Origin: Azadirachta indica
Taxonomy: Eukaryota; Streptophyta; Magnoliopsida; Sapindales; Meliaceae
DNA length: 64,000 nucleotides
NCBI GenBank assembly: GCA_022749755.1
Contig: CM040440.1
Location: forward strand, 8,109,269 to 8,173,268
Direction of reading: 5' to 3'
The notes beneath the pieces are model-generated. The model saw nothing but the letters and a program-made list of their open reading frames with translations, did not search any database and was not told where the DNA came from. Of this stretch, positions 50,497 to 64,000 are shown piece after piece; position 1 is the first letter of the stretch, and every line of letters begins with the position of its first letter. A program made the translations under genes and the position numbers.

Positions 50497-53400
50497 ATGA
50501 TAATACTTTTGTAACAAGAACTCATATTTTTGAACTTGTATAATTCATGCGATGTAATTGTTTGTCGGCAATGAAGAATCTATCATGTCCTTTCTAGCTG
50601 GTCTCTGCACATTTACGCGTACAAGAATATCCGATCTGATTGCGAAGCCTTGGATCGCAACTCGACAAGAGCGCTTTAAATGGGGCGTTTGAGCTGTTTC
50701 CCGAGACTTCCCGAGAATAAGCGAGGGGATTATGCTCATTTGACGCCGACCATGAGCGACCTCGGCCATCATCTTAGCTACGATTGACAAAGCCGTTAAA
50801 AATAAGCCTACGGAGGAAGCATTAGACCTCTTCCATAAGTGGGCTTGTCGGGTTTAATTTTCACTCTTTTCATGTTATCTGAGCTCTCCGTTACTGAAGC
50901 AATTTTTCTTTTTGGCAGCTCTTTCATGGCCTTTCCGTTCACGAGGAAAGGGCCTGAGGGAATTCTTCCGCTGTTGCCTTGACTCAGGAGACGATCTCCA
51001 AGCTCAAAGCAGTGCTGCTGAAAAGAGCCTAGGAAGTTGAGGTGGGAGCGCTCTGAAGCCCAGCTATCCGAGAAAGGAAGAAATGGGATTTTGAGCGCTC
51101 CCAGCTCGAGTCTAAGATTTCCGACCTGATAGCTCGCAAGGCCGAGCTGAGAGTGAGTTGGCCACGGTGGACGATCGCGTTCAGAAGGTCTAGGATGATG
51201 GGTTCTATGAAGGCGTGGACACTGTACAAAATTATAATGATTAAACATATTTCTTACAGATTTTCTTTCTTAAAAAGTTTAAAAAATGTTATGAAAACTT
51301 AAATTGGAATAATACTGGAAAAAAGGATTTAGCATATATTGTCAGTTGATTACAGTTACCATTAATCTCATTGCAATCCATGGTTGTAATGATCATACAT
51401 TTAATTAATTTTCGTAAAAAATTAGAAAATAAAAATGAAAGTTATATAGTATCTACTTTTTAAGAAATACCTTGAAAATGCAATATATGAAAAGTGTAGG
51501 GAATTGAAAAAAAATGAAATTGACTAATTTTCATTCTTTTTAAAGACCAAGCATAATCATGGATATTAACATATGAATGGATTCTCCAATCTCTGGCAAA
51601 CAAGCAACAAAAATTGTGTTATGCCAATAACAATAAAACATTATACTTTTCAAGTATAAACAATGAAATCCTAATTATTGATTAGGAAATGTATATATAA
51701 CATATTATGTTACATATAAAAGAGGATAGAGATTCAGGGATAAATTGAAATCCTTACACTTGTGTATGTATCCAAATCATCGAAGAAGTCAAGGGATACA
51801 AAGCTCCAACCAAGTTCCATTCCATTGTCAAACTCTAATGCATTACCCACTTTTTCATCAGGCTGCAATAGTTTTGAAGAAGAAAAAATCAAGGCTATCA
51901 TTGCGAGATATTTGAATGACTCAAAAATTTGACAAAAAGGACCTAATATCATTATAAAGAAGGAAAATGATTTATGGGTGGAGAAAGGGAAGCACAATAC
52001 ATTTTCGCATATTATTTATCATTTAGTAAAAAATCCTTGTGATTTATCATGTACAACTCATCCAATCACGCAAAAACAAAAATAAAATTGGGAGATATTT
52101 TGTCATTGCCCTAAAGTATGTCTTATCTTATAACACGCCACGTTATAATTGAAAAATGTTAAATTTAACAACTCAAAAACAGTAAATTAAAAAGCATAAT
52201 CTTATAAAAAATTGAAAAAACAAAAACAAAAAAGGATGTTCCTATCTTGATTTGTCTCTTTTTAAAAAATTTAAGTTGGCATAAGTGAAGGAGTAGGCGT
52301 AATAAACATGTAATCAAAGGTAAAACACAAGCTCTTTTGTCTACTCTTATCTCTAAAAAGAGTTAGTTGTCATCAAACTCTCTAATAATAATAATAATAA
52401 TAATAACAGTTACACCAATAAATAGAATAGTAAAATATAGGCCTAAGTCTAAATGTCTAACTCAAAACAAACTATTGATTTGGTTTTGTTTGGGTTTTTC
52501 AAAAATTTGAGTTAGATTGGGCTGAAACTTGAAATATAACTAACCCAATATTTTTTTGACATTTGGTTTCCATGAGCCCCATCCTAACCCAAATAGAACC
52601 ATGCCCACCACTTAGTTATATGCATGATAAGTTCTATAAAAGTAATAAACAGAGAAAGGCAACATACAAGCTACATCATGCCAAATGGATCTAAATTCTA
52701 AAACCAAGAGGAATCATAATGAAAGAATCCAATGTACATAATAAATAATTGATAGCAAATAAAGAGGAAAGGATGGCAAATTTTCAACAAGCAACTAGCT
52801 TACCATTACATAAAGTAAACCATCATCTCTAACTTTCTCCACACCCCGGGCTATGAGCTCTGCAACCCTTCTATCGGTAACCGTTGTTGCAAGCTTTGAA
52901 GAGAAATGAAAAATAAAAGTAATTGAAGCCATACACACGTCACAACAACCCATTGTCAAGCATAATCCTTCCCAATGAAGTACTCCTAATCTAAACCAAG
53001 CAAAAACTCATAATGTAAACCTGGACAATTTCTTTCTTTTGCCTAATCTTTAATGCAGTACGCTTTAAGTATTTATCGACTGCAGCCATTGCCATTCCAA
53101 CCCCCTGACTCATATCATTGACACAGACCACCCCTGTGAGCAGGGCCTTATACCCCTCCTGATATAGAGCTCGGCATACAACAGGGGTATATTTGAAGCC
53201 TGCAAAATGTACGCATATAAAACTGAATAACCATCCATCCATTCAACCAAAATACTTGCTTACCACTGCTATCTCTAACAATGACCCAATCCTCTTGAAT
53301 CACATCACATGCAGGATTTTCTGTCTTACGAGGAAGAATGCCCTGCGGTATATCATATTCGTAATCTTACAGCACCAGCAACCAATAACAAAATTCAAAA

Positions 53401-56400
53401 CTAAAAGGTAAAATATAATAAGCAAATTGCCAATATAATAATGCGTGAGTCACTGACTTTAAAAGGGCATTAAGAAACAAACCTACCTTTAGCTGATCAT
53501 ATCCAAAATCAATATCTTCATTTTTTTAAGTATAAAATGGAGGTCATTTTCCGCCCAAATAATAGTGGAGGTTGATTTTCAATTAGATGTGAATTTTTGA
53601 CCGAAGGCAAATTAGATCTAATCAAAATTCTTGATGTTTGATAGATTTTTAATATCTGTATATTATATATGTAATGTATAATATTAAAAAAATTATGTAG
53701 AATAAGTTTACTATGAGATAGACGACAAAAATTAACGGATAATAAAAATTTTCTTATAAGCCCTTTTTTATAAAACTTATATTTAAATAAAAATTTATAA
53801 TTATTTACATAAATTCACGTAAAATAAGAAAAATAATTATAATTTTTTAAATTTTTTATACCTTTTATATTATTTATAGATTTATATGAAAACATGTCTT
53901 AAATTAGAATTAAAATAACCACAGTGAAACTGAACCGAATTAAAAAATTGAACCGAACCTGATTTGGCTCACCTCTTAATTTAGTTTGATTCTACAATTC
54001 ATGTATTTCGGTTCGACTTAGTTTTTAAATGAAGCAAACTGAACTCATTTCGCCCACTTCTAATTCCAACTAAGGGGCAGTTGGCTTATTTGACATAAAT
54101 TTGTTGGAAAAAACTATTAAAATAAAATTATCTAAAAAATGTTTTCGATCAAGTTGATAGACAAAAATAAAAAAGGTTTTACTGATAAATATGTGAAATA
54201 ATTCAATTAAGGTAATATTTACTAAATTGTTAAGGACTAAAGTGACAGTTACCACGAAGCATCTAAAGTCTAAATTCAATCTCTTTGTAGATTTCTGTAC
54301 GTACTCTTTTCAGATACCCTAAGTCGCCGTCAAAGTATATTACACTCGCTAACTACTTCGAAGCAGATCGGCGGATCCACGATGCTTTTAGCCTCTAACC
54401 TAGCCTCCAGATTCAGGTATGTGCTTCACAGCTTTACTTTTAAATTAATAGTTTTCGGAGGCCAAGCTACTTCGAAGCAAGTCTGCATTTTGGTTGTTTA
54501 TATGTATTGTAGGTTGGCCAAAATTACTTTTAAATTTAACAGCATCTATCAGGTGAGATTTATCTTATTTATTATTCTTTTTATAATCTCAAGATTCGCT
54601 ATTTTGTTATTAAATTAACGGATGCTTTTGGAATTCTATATGTATCAAGGTTGCTCGTGGTTTCGGTGGGAGCGGAAACTTTGTCGCCCAAGAAGAAAGC
54701 CCTTTTAAAGTTAGTGACTCACCCATTATTATATTGGCAATTTGCTTATTATATTTCACTTATTAGTTTTGAATTTTGTTATTGGTTGCTGGTGCTGTAG
54801 GATTATGAATATGATATACCGCAGGACATTCTCCCTTGTGAGATAGAAAATCCTGCATGTGACGTGATTCAAGAGGATTGGGTCCTTGTTAGAGGTAATA
54901 GGGGTAAGCAAGTATTTTGGTTGAATGGATGGATGGTTATTCAGTTCTATTTACGTACGTTTTGCAGGCTTCAAATATGCCCCTGTTGTCTGCCGAGCTC
55001 TGTATCAGGAGGGGTACAAGGCCCTGTTCACAGGGGGGGTCTGTGTCAATGATATGAGTGAGGGGGTTGAAATAGCAATGACTGCAGTTGATAAATACTT
55101 AAAGCGGACAGCATTAAAGATCAGGCAAAAGAAAGAAATTGTCCAGGTTTAAATTCTGAGTTTTGCTTAGTTTAGATTAGGAGTAGTTCGTTGGGAAGGA
55201 TTATGCTGGACAATGGGTTGTTGTGATGTGTGTATGGCTTCAATTATTTTTATTTTTTATTTCTCTTTAAAGCTTGCAACAACAGTTAGTGATAGAACGA
55301 TTGCCGAGCTCATAGCCGAGGGTTTGGAGAAAGTTGGAGATGTTGGTTTACTTTATGTAATGGTAAGTTAGTTGCTTGTTGAATTTTTGCCATCCTTTCC
55401 TCTTTATTTGCTATCAATTATTCACTATGTACATTGGATTCTTTCATTATGATTCCTCTTGGTTTTAGAATTTAGATCCATTTGGCATGGTGTAGATTGT
55501 ATGTTGCCTTTCTTTGTTTATTACTTTCATAGAACTTATCATGCATATAACTAAGTGGTGGGCATGGCTCTACTTGGGTTAGGATGGGGCTCATGGAAAC
55601 CAAATGAAAAAAAAAGTATTGGGTTGGTTATATTTCAAGTTTCAACCCAATCTAATCCAAATTTTTGAAAAACACAAAGCAAACCAAATCAATAGTTTGT
55701 TTTGGGTTATACGATTTAGACTTAGGCCAATGTTTTTCTATTTCTATTTTTGGTGTAACTGTTATTATTATTATTATTATTAGAGAGGTTGACAACAATT
55801 GATTCTTATTAGAGATACAGTATACAAGACAGGTTATGTTTTAGTTTATTTTTTTTGGGGAAGACAATGCGGTATTATTTGTTTATCATTATTTTTTAAT
55901 GTTGGTTACTTGTTTATTTTGTCCACCCCTACACGTATAGCAATTTAAATTTTTTAAAAAGAGACAAACCAAAATAGGAACATCTTTTTTTGTTTTTGTT
56001 TTCTAATTTTTTATAAGATTATGCTCTTCACCTTACTTTCTTTTAGTTGTTATATATAACGCTTTTCAACTATAGATAGGAACATCATTTTTTAAGCTTT
56101 TGTTTTTTAATTTTTGTAAGATTATGCTTTTTACGTTACTGTTATTTAGTTGTTAAATTTAATACCTTTCAATTATAATGTGGCATGTTATAACATTAAG
56201 ACATACTTTAGAGTGATGACAAATATATCCCCTGATTTTATTTTTGTTTTTCCATGATTCGATGAGCTGTGCACGATAAATCACAAGAATTTTCGCTAAA
56301 TGATAAAATAGTATGCTATAATGTATTATGCTTCTCTTTCTCTTCCCATTAATCATTTTTCTTCTTTATAAGGATATTAGGTCCTTTTCATTAAATGTTT

Positions 56401-59400
56401 GAGTCAGTCAAATATCTCGCAATGATAGCCTTGATTTTTTTCTTCTTCAACTATTGCAGCCTGATGAAAAAGTGGGTAATGCATTAGAGTTTGACAATGG
56501 AATGGAACTTGCTTGGAGCTTTGCATGCCTTGACTTCTTCGATGATTTGGAAACATTTACAAGTGTAAGGATTTCATTGTATCCCTAAATCTCTATCCTC
56601 TTTTATATGTAACATAATATGTTATATATACATTTCCTAATCCATAATTAGGATTTCATTGTTTATAGTTGAAAAGTACAATGTTTTATTGTTATTGGTA
56701 TAACACAATTTTTTGTTGCTTGTTTGCCAGAGATTGGAGAATCCATTCATTTTAATCCTCGAGCATAAAATTCTTAATAAAAATGTCGTTGAGCAAGCAA
56801 TTAAATCGACAAATTATGTAAGAGGATTTGTATACAAAAGTAAAAGTTGAATATTGTTTATTAACATGTTTAATTAATAATTTTTATTTTTGAATTTCAG
56901 AAACGGCTATTACTGATTGTTGCTGAGAAAGCTAATTGGGAGCTTGCAAAATCTATTGCGCGAGATCGAGAATCTCTAGGAATTCAGGTAATCGAAGTGT
57001 GTTTTGGAAAAATAGAAAAATACTAATTACAAGAGGGGCATAATTCAGTTTGATATTTTAAATAGTTAACTTTTAAAATAGGAAAGCAAAATGAACTAGT
57101 AAAGGATATTTAACTGATTTGTTTCGGTGTGATTTTGGTTTTGTTTCAATTTAGTAGAAATTAAAAGTAAAACTTTTATATTTATATTTTAAATAATTGT
57201 GAATAAGAATTTTTAGTTTGATATATTCACTAATAAGTAACTAGTATTTATGTATCACTCTTAAAGTTTGAAATTTTATTACTACCAACTTTCAATTTCT
57301 TTTTTTTTAAACTATCTAAAACTAAAAGAAAACTATTTAAAATCAAATCAAAGCTATTTAAAATTAAATAAAATTGATAATTGACATTGTTTGATTCTTT
57401 GGTCTTGTCCACCCTTAATGTCAATGAGATTGAACATGGTAACTTACATTTTTCCAACTAGCCTCGAATGTCAAGCGTGAAGATGCCATGAAAATTTACT
57501 AATATCAAATGAGATTGCATGATAGATTTTAAGCTAACTAAAAACAAAAGGGCATGTATCTTATGTCATTAATTATTAGTTTAATTTTACAAATGTTGTC
57601 TTATATATCAATTAGTTATGTTCGATTCTTTATTTGGATCTAGGTTTATATCGTCAACCCTACGCTAAAAAGAGAAGACAATAACGGAATCTTGCATGAC
57701 CTTGCCGCTTTCACAGGAGGCCAGGTTGGTTAATTTGGTAAATTCTCACCTTACTTAATGTAATATATACACTAACCATTTTAGTTAACTTTAGGTTGTA
57801 ACTGAAGCGTCTGATATGAGCTCTATACCATCAATGCTTGGGTCTTGTCGGGAGGTGAGATATTTAATGATCCATGGTGCTATAAATATGCAGTGATATC
57901 TTTGTTGAAATATAAGTTTTATTTTCCATTTTCATTCATCATTACAGGCTAGAATAACAGGTTATAAGATGGTTGTCATTGGTGGCTCTGGTACTGGTAG
58001 CCAGGAAGATATTGAAAAAAGACGTCAACAGATAGGTTCGGTTGTTTAATTTTCAACAAATTTTCAAACTATTTGCTATTGTGTTATTAATGAATTAATT
58101 ATTTGACATGTGTCCTTTATTTGTTGTCACAGTTGCTAACCACAATCAAACGTAGCAAATCAATATTTCAAATGAAGTTATTACAGGCGAGGCTTAAAGA
58201 ACTTTCCTTGCGGCTATTTACAAGGTATAGTTGCTTGGAATTGATTAATTGTTTATGGTCCTACAGCAGCTGTTATATTTAATGAGGTTGTTTCATGTAA
58301 GGTTGGGGTCGTACGAACTGTTGAAGAATCTCTCAAAAATTATTTAAGAGTGTGTAATTCTGCTTTTGCTGTCAGTGCTGCAACTATACAAGGAATTATA
58401 CCTGGTGATTAATCAAGATAACCATTTTATTTTTAGGATTCTGTTTGGTTCATTTTTGTTGAATTGCGTTTCTGAACTATTGATTGAAGGTGGTGGGGTT
58501 GCACTTCTACATGCCTCCAAGGAATTGGACAAATTGCAAGTTGAAAACTCTGGTCAAAAGTATGGTGTTCAGCTTTTTCAGCATGTCCTCAAGGTGTGTG
58601 TAGATGCATTTTTTTAGTCTTTAATTTTCCAATTTAGGAGACAGAGTTTACCAACAATTGGAGCTTGTATACTTGTAGATGCCTGTTTACTCAATTGCTT
58701 CCATGGCCGGATTTGATGGTTTAGCTGTTGTTGAAAAGATATTAGAACAAGAAGATATTGATTTTGGATATGATCCAGCTAAAGGTAAGCCTGTTTTCTT
58801 AAATGAAGAAAAATAAGAAACCAAACTGGAGCGATATATTAACTTTTTATGTTTTGTCTAATAATTAAGAATTAATACTTGTATAAGGTGAATACGTGCA
58901 CATGATAAAGTCTGGAAATATGGATCCTTATCCATTAGTGTCCAGGGAATTGTGCAATCTCGTAAGGTAACTTGTTTTAACCTTTTAATAAGGACTTATT
59001 ACATGTTGTCAGTATTAAGTAGAATAATTTAAGTAGTATTGCTATATATTTGTGATTTGTGCAGGAGGTTTTCTGGTGAAATGTGGACTTGATCGCTGGG
59101 ACTCCTGGAAAGCTCCAGCAATTGAATTTGAAGGAGCACACAAGCAAACGAGCTCACTATTGGTTTTACGAAGCAACGGCATGTATATGTAGAGACTAAT
59201 TTATGTCGTTGGCATATGGGAGTGTAACTTATTGTTTAAATTTTTTAATAATAATTATTTTTTATTACAATGATAAATTAAAAAAAAATTTATTTAGTCC
59301 TTGGTATATTGTAAAAAAATTGAAATATGAATTAAATTGTTATAATTAAAAAAATATATTATTAAAATAAGGATTAAAGCGTTATAACTAAAAAAAAAAG

Positions 59401-60948
59401 TATTATCTTATTTTAATGATTTGTAAAAATTTAGTATTAATTTAGTACTTTGTATTGCCTTTTTTGTTCAAATTAGAGGAATATTTGGTTTTTCTTGACT
59501 CCCATATATTTGAGATAAATGTGTCCCTACATATGAAATATTCAATCATGCTGGGATAAAGAATCTCAATATTAATAACCCATTTATTTTAACCTTCAAA
59601 TTTAAAAGAAAAATATGTACCATTAATTTATATTACAATAATTAAGCTACTAATTAGATAGCATGTATATGTGGAGACTAATTTATGTCGTTGGCATATG
59701 TGAATTTAAGTTATTGTTTAAATTTTTTTAATAATAATTATTTTTTATTACAATGATAAATTTAAAAAATAATTTTTATTTAGTCCTTGGTATATTGTAA
59801 AAACATTGAAATATGAATTAAATTGTTATAATTAAAAAAATATATTATAAAAAATATTAAAATAAGGATTAAAGCATTATAATGATTTGTAAAATTTTAG
59901 TGTTACTTTAGTACTTTGTATCGCTTTATTTGTTCAAATTAGAGAAATATTTGGTTTTTCTTGACTCCCAAATATTTGAGATAAATGTGTCCCTACCCTT
60001 CACTTATACACACATATGAAATATTCTATCATGTTGGGATAAAGAATCTCAATATTAATAACCCATTTATTTTAACCTTCAAATTTAAAAGAAAAATATG
60101 TACCATTAATTTATATTACAATAATTAAGCTACTAATTAGATAGCATGTAAAATTTATCAATCATTCATATTAAAAGTTATTTTTCTTAATTTTTTATTT
60201 TTTAATATATTAAAATTATTTTATTATAATTTTTTTTGAAAATACATTCGAAATACAAATTCATATATTATAATTGAAATTTGATGTTAAACAATGTGTT
60301 GTGCATACTAAGAATAATTTATTTTGTTTAAGCATTATCAAAACGCATATTTTTTCTTTATTTTTTAAAAAATTATTAAAAAGTAAGAAACATCTCATTT
60401 ATTACTTATGATAATGGTATTTATATGAATTGACAAAAAACATATGTTAATTTGAAAGTATAAACGTTATTATAACAGTTAATAATAAATAGTATAATAA
60501 AATAATTCTATAACTAATAACACATTAATAGAAAAAGAAATGAAAATATCTGTAAACCGATAAATTGTGAGTGAAATATATACATGCGATTGTACAAATA
60601 TAAATAGAGAATTTTGAAAAGAAAAATTATAAAAATAAAATATAAATTAATCTAGTTTTGTGAAATCGATATCAATTGTGATGAATCCAAAATTTAAGAA
60701 ATCACATGCAATGCAAATTTAATTTCGTGTAATAAGGATGCTATTATTATTGATACTTTATTTAATGGCATGCAACCAAACAAAAAAGTAAAGAATGAGA
60801 AAAAAAAATTGATTAGTATGGAAGTAAAACAAAATTATTTAAACAATTGAAATAAATTAAAAACATCAACAATCATATTTTTTTCTTGTGATCATAAGCA
60901 TATGTTTAGAAAAAACATATATTTATGTGTTACATATACTTTATTGAT

Positions 60949-60979
<31 letters not shown>

Positions 60980-63900
60980 GATTGGAGAATTCCATATTCT
61001 CCCCGGTTGTTTTTATAATACATTAAAATCCCCTTCTATTAATTGACAAAGTTAAGTATAACAATACGTAAATCCCTAAAATTTAGTCTCTTAATTTAAA
61101 TAGTCGTTATAGTTTTAAAAACACCAATAAAAATTTAATTGATTAAAAAATAACAATTATTTCCTTATACAATAGTAATTAGCTAAAATGTTATTTTATT
61201 TTATAACACATTGTTAACTAATTTTATGAATGAATCTTTTGAATATAAATTTATCTAAATTTTGAATTTTTTTAACATAATATTCATAAATTGAAATATC
61301 AATTTTACAATTTTCTAAGTAAATAAAATAATAATATTTCATTATTTAAAAATTATAAAATTGATCATTCAATTTTATTTAATATTTAGAAAATTTTATC
61401 ATGTTTAAAAAAATTCAAAATTTGGATAAACTTTTATTCAAAGAATAATTTATAATAAAAAAATTATTTATATTGCCTAATACAATGAAGAACAAAATAT
61501 TTAAAAAGAATATCATATCATTACTACTACGTATAAAAATCAATCAATATAAATTGAGATAATAATGTTATAGCATATTACTGTATATTTTATATTTTCA
61601 TAAAAAATTTAGTTTGAAGTATTTTTTAGTTGTGAAATTCAATTAGGAGTTGGAAATATTTTTTTTAACTAATTACTATTATATAAAGGTGTAATTGTTA
61701 TTGTTTAATAAATTAGAATTTTTGTGAGCATTTTTTAAACTATTAGGAATATTTAAATTAGTAGGCTAAATTTTAGAGATTCATATGTTATTATATTTAA
61801 TCTTATCAACTAATAGAGAAGGGATTTGGGGTATTATGGAAACAACAAGAGGGTGGCGGGGTATTAGGTCAAACACTAGGAGAAAATAGGGAAGTCACCC
61901 CTAATTGTACCCTAACTTGTGTTTTTTTAATAATAAATTTCATATTTTTATTTTGTAATGGAATTTATGTGTAAGCAAGTAGAATTAGGAGGAGAAACAT
62001 AAGAAAATGAATCGGAGAAGATGGGTAAACAAGTAGAATTAGGAGGAAAAATATAAGAAAATGAATAGGAGAAGATTCTATTTAATCCTTATTGTAAAAT
62101 AGATGATATATAACATTTTTCTTTATCTTTTAAATTGTTATAAAAATAAATTAAATGTACTAATCCATTACAGCCATAAATTAGACTAAATGTTACATTC
62201 TTTTCACATGCAACTCATAGTTAATATGCAAATGCGATAGTACAAGTAACTTAAATTTTTATACAAATTGATATAATTAAACTCAAATTATTGTAACATA
62301 TTTTATGTTATTTATTTATGTTTTTTAATGTGATAAGTGATCTTATATTAATATAATATGATCATATTCATTTATAAAAATAAATCCTATATTAATTTGT
62401 AAGAATAATCAAAGAGGGATGACAATTACTTAAGAATTGCCGGTAGGAGTCATATGTGTATACTTTCTACTACTCAAAAATAAACAATGTAAAAATTTAG
62501 TAAGAAAAATTTAGATAAAAATAGGTAAAGTTTCAACTACGTAAAAGAGAGAAAAGAACTTGTTTACTTTTAACGATGTCCTTATTTATTGTCTGAAGGA
62601 GGGAGAATGGACCTTAATTACTAAGTAATATGTAAACATATAATATTAAGAGAAATAATCATATATACCCATGTTTCTTAAAAAAATTCAAAAACACCCC
62701 CCTTTAATAATTTGAATCAAAATTGCCCAAATTTTGCATTCTTTGACACATTTTCCCTTATACCCACACAAAACCAAAAACTTCATTTTCACACATATAC
62801 ATTCAAGTAAGGTGATTTCACCTTACTCAAAACTGAGTATTGAGAAAGGTGAGATGTCACCTTATCAAAACTTACTTAAAAATTGATTTTCGGTAAGGTG
62901 TTTGAAACCAATTTTCGGGTAATACATTCAAGCACGATAGTTAAATCATATTCAAACTCTGCAATATCAAATTTTCTCCAAGAAACTCTACGAAATATAT
63001 TTACCTTAAAATAGAACTCATAAATGGAATCAATAATGATTTATTACAACGATTTATTCAAAATTAATACAAATGATGTAACATTATAAGTTTTGATCAG
63101 GGTGGTTGGTTGAAGATGATGATGAAGAAGAAGAAGAAGAAGAAAACAATGTGTTTTAATATGGGAATAGGGGCATTTTTGTCCGAATTGTTTAAAAGTG
63201 GCATATTTGATTGAAGTTTATGTGAGTCGGCATTTTTGAATTCTTTTAAAGAAACTGGGGCATTTATGGTTATGTCTATAAATATTAAAGTACTAACAAA
63301 CTTTTGTCGACATATTTCTCTTCACATATTGACCTGTACTCTATCCTTCTTTTTATGAGATCGGAATATCATATTAACTAATTATAAACTCTTATAGAGA
63401 GATCCTACTACTAGTATCTAATATTAGGAATTGCTTTATACTTACCATTTGTCACCTTTGCACATTTTAATTGGTAATCATAATTTCTTGAGTTGACATG
63501 AAAAGTCGCCAATAAGGCATGGGATTTATGCCTTATTGAAAATACTTGACACTCTCATCTTACCAAAAGTGCCTCGTTTATCATGGTGGCATAACTAAAA
63601 AAAACTCTACGCTCTTTAACTCAGTGTCTATATATTATAGGTGAGATTCTGAGAACGCATCCTTAATAGATGAATTAACATAGGTAATTGATTGTATTAA
63701 CTAGTTCGATTTGTTGAGTTTATCTAATTTTTAACATATGCATTAAGTCATATACTAGTAGTTGTGCTAAAGTGTTTATTTCTCTTTCCTTTTCAATGGG
63801 GTTTAAGTCCCTACAGTGATGTTGAAGTAGATATCTATTTCAATTGTTAGAGACAGACTTGTAGTTATCTTGATTCTTAATTTCTAACAAAGAGAAGTAG

Positions 63901-64000
63901 TTCGAGTTTTCATGGTCGCGCATGAATATATTTTCTTTGAACTTTAAAAATTTTACTCTGATTGAACACAAACTTTTGTGGATGATGCAAGATTACAACT

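Overview
The window looks like nuclear DNA of a flowering plant (eudicot). It is very AT-rich, its genes are split by short GT-AG introns, its transposable elements are of plant type (Ty1-copia, Ty3-gypsy, short TRIM-like LTR elements, Ulp1/DUF1985 elements, hAT-like ends), and its two host gene families are organellar-type plant genes. I see no bacterial operon, CRISPR array, rRNA or convincing tRNA. Assignments were made by reading translations against remembered family motifs; no database search was run.

Layout. 1-7.8 kb: AT-rich DNA with an old relic of a gypsy-associated Transposase_28-type protein (3.6-6.1 kb). 7.9-11.2 kb: a decayed DUF1985 + Ulp1 cysteine-protease element, followed by a ~103-bp tandem repeat. 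15-22.4 kb: a broken mitochondrial-type chaperonin-60 (HSP60) copy, a copia 3' end, an inverted HSP60 exon, and a glutamate-1-semialdehyde aminomutase (GSA) pseudogene. 24.8-32.2 kb: a nest of retroelement pieces. 33.5-38.7 kb: an inverted counterpart of the 15-21.4 kb region (GSA piece fused to HSP60). 40.6-44.9 kb: a retroelement whose only intact gene is an antisense 4-exon ORF of about 703 codons. 45.3-51.6 kb: more copies of that ORF, one carrying a young complete TRIM-like element. 51.6-59.1 kb: a third HSP60 copy head to head with the fourth and most complete one (about 18 exons). 59.1-64 kb: AT-rich DNA with tandem repeats and a probable MITE.

The main results are: (1) a local family of very divergent HSP60-like genes. 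Its best copy keeps nearly every exon open and canonically spliced, yet the motifs that bind and hydrolyse ATP in chaperonins are replaced. (2) Two copies share an identical permuted junction (end of exon 16 joined to end of exon 3), recording recombination between neighbouring copies. (3) Retroelement insertions can be dated against empty sites in duplicated copies inside the same window, and three of them carry exact 4-bp target duplications. (4) A retroelement appears to keep only its antisense ORF between LTR-like ends.
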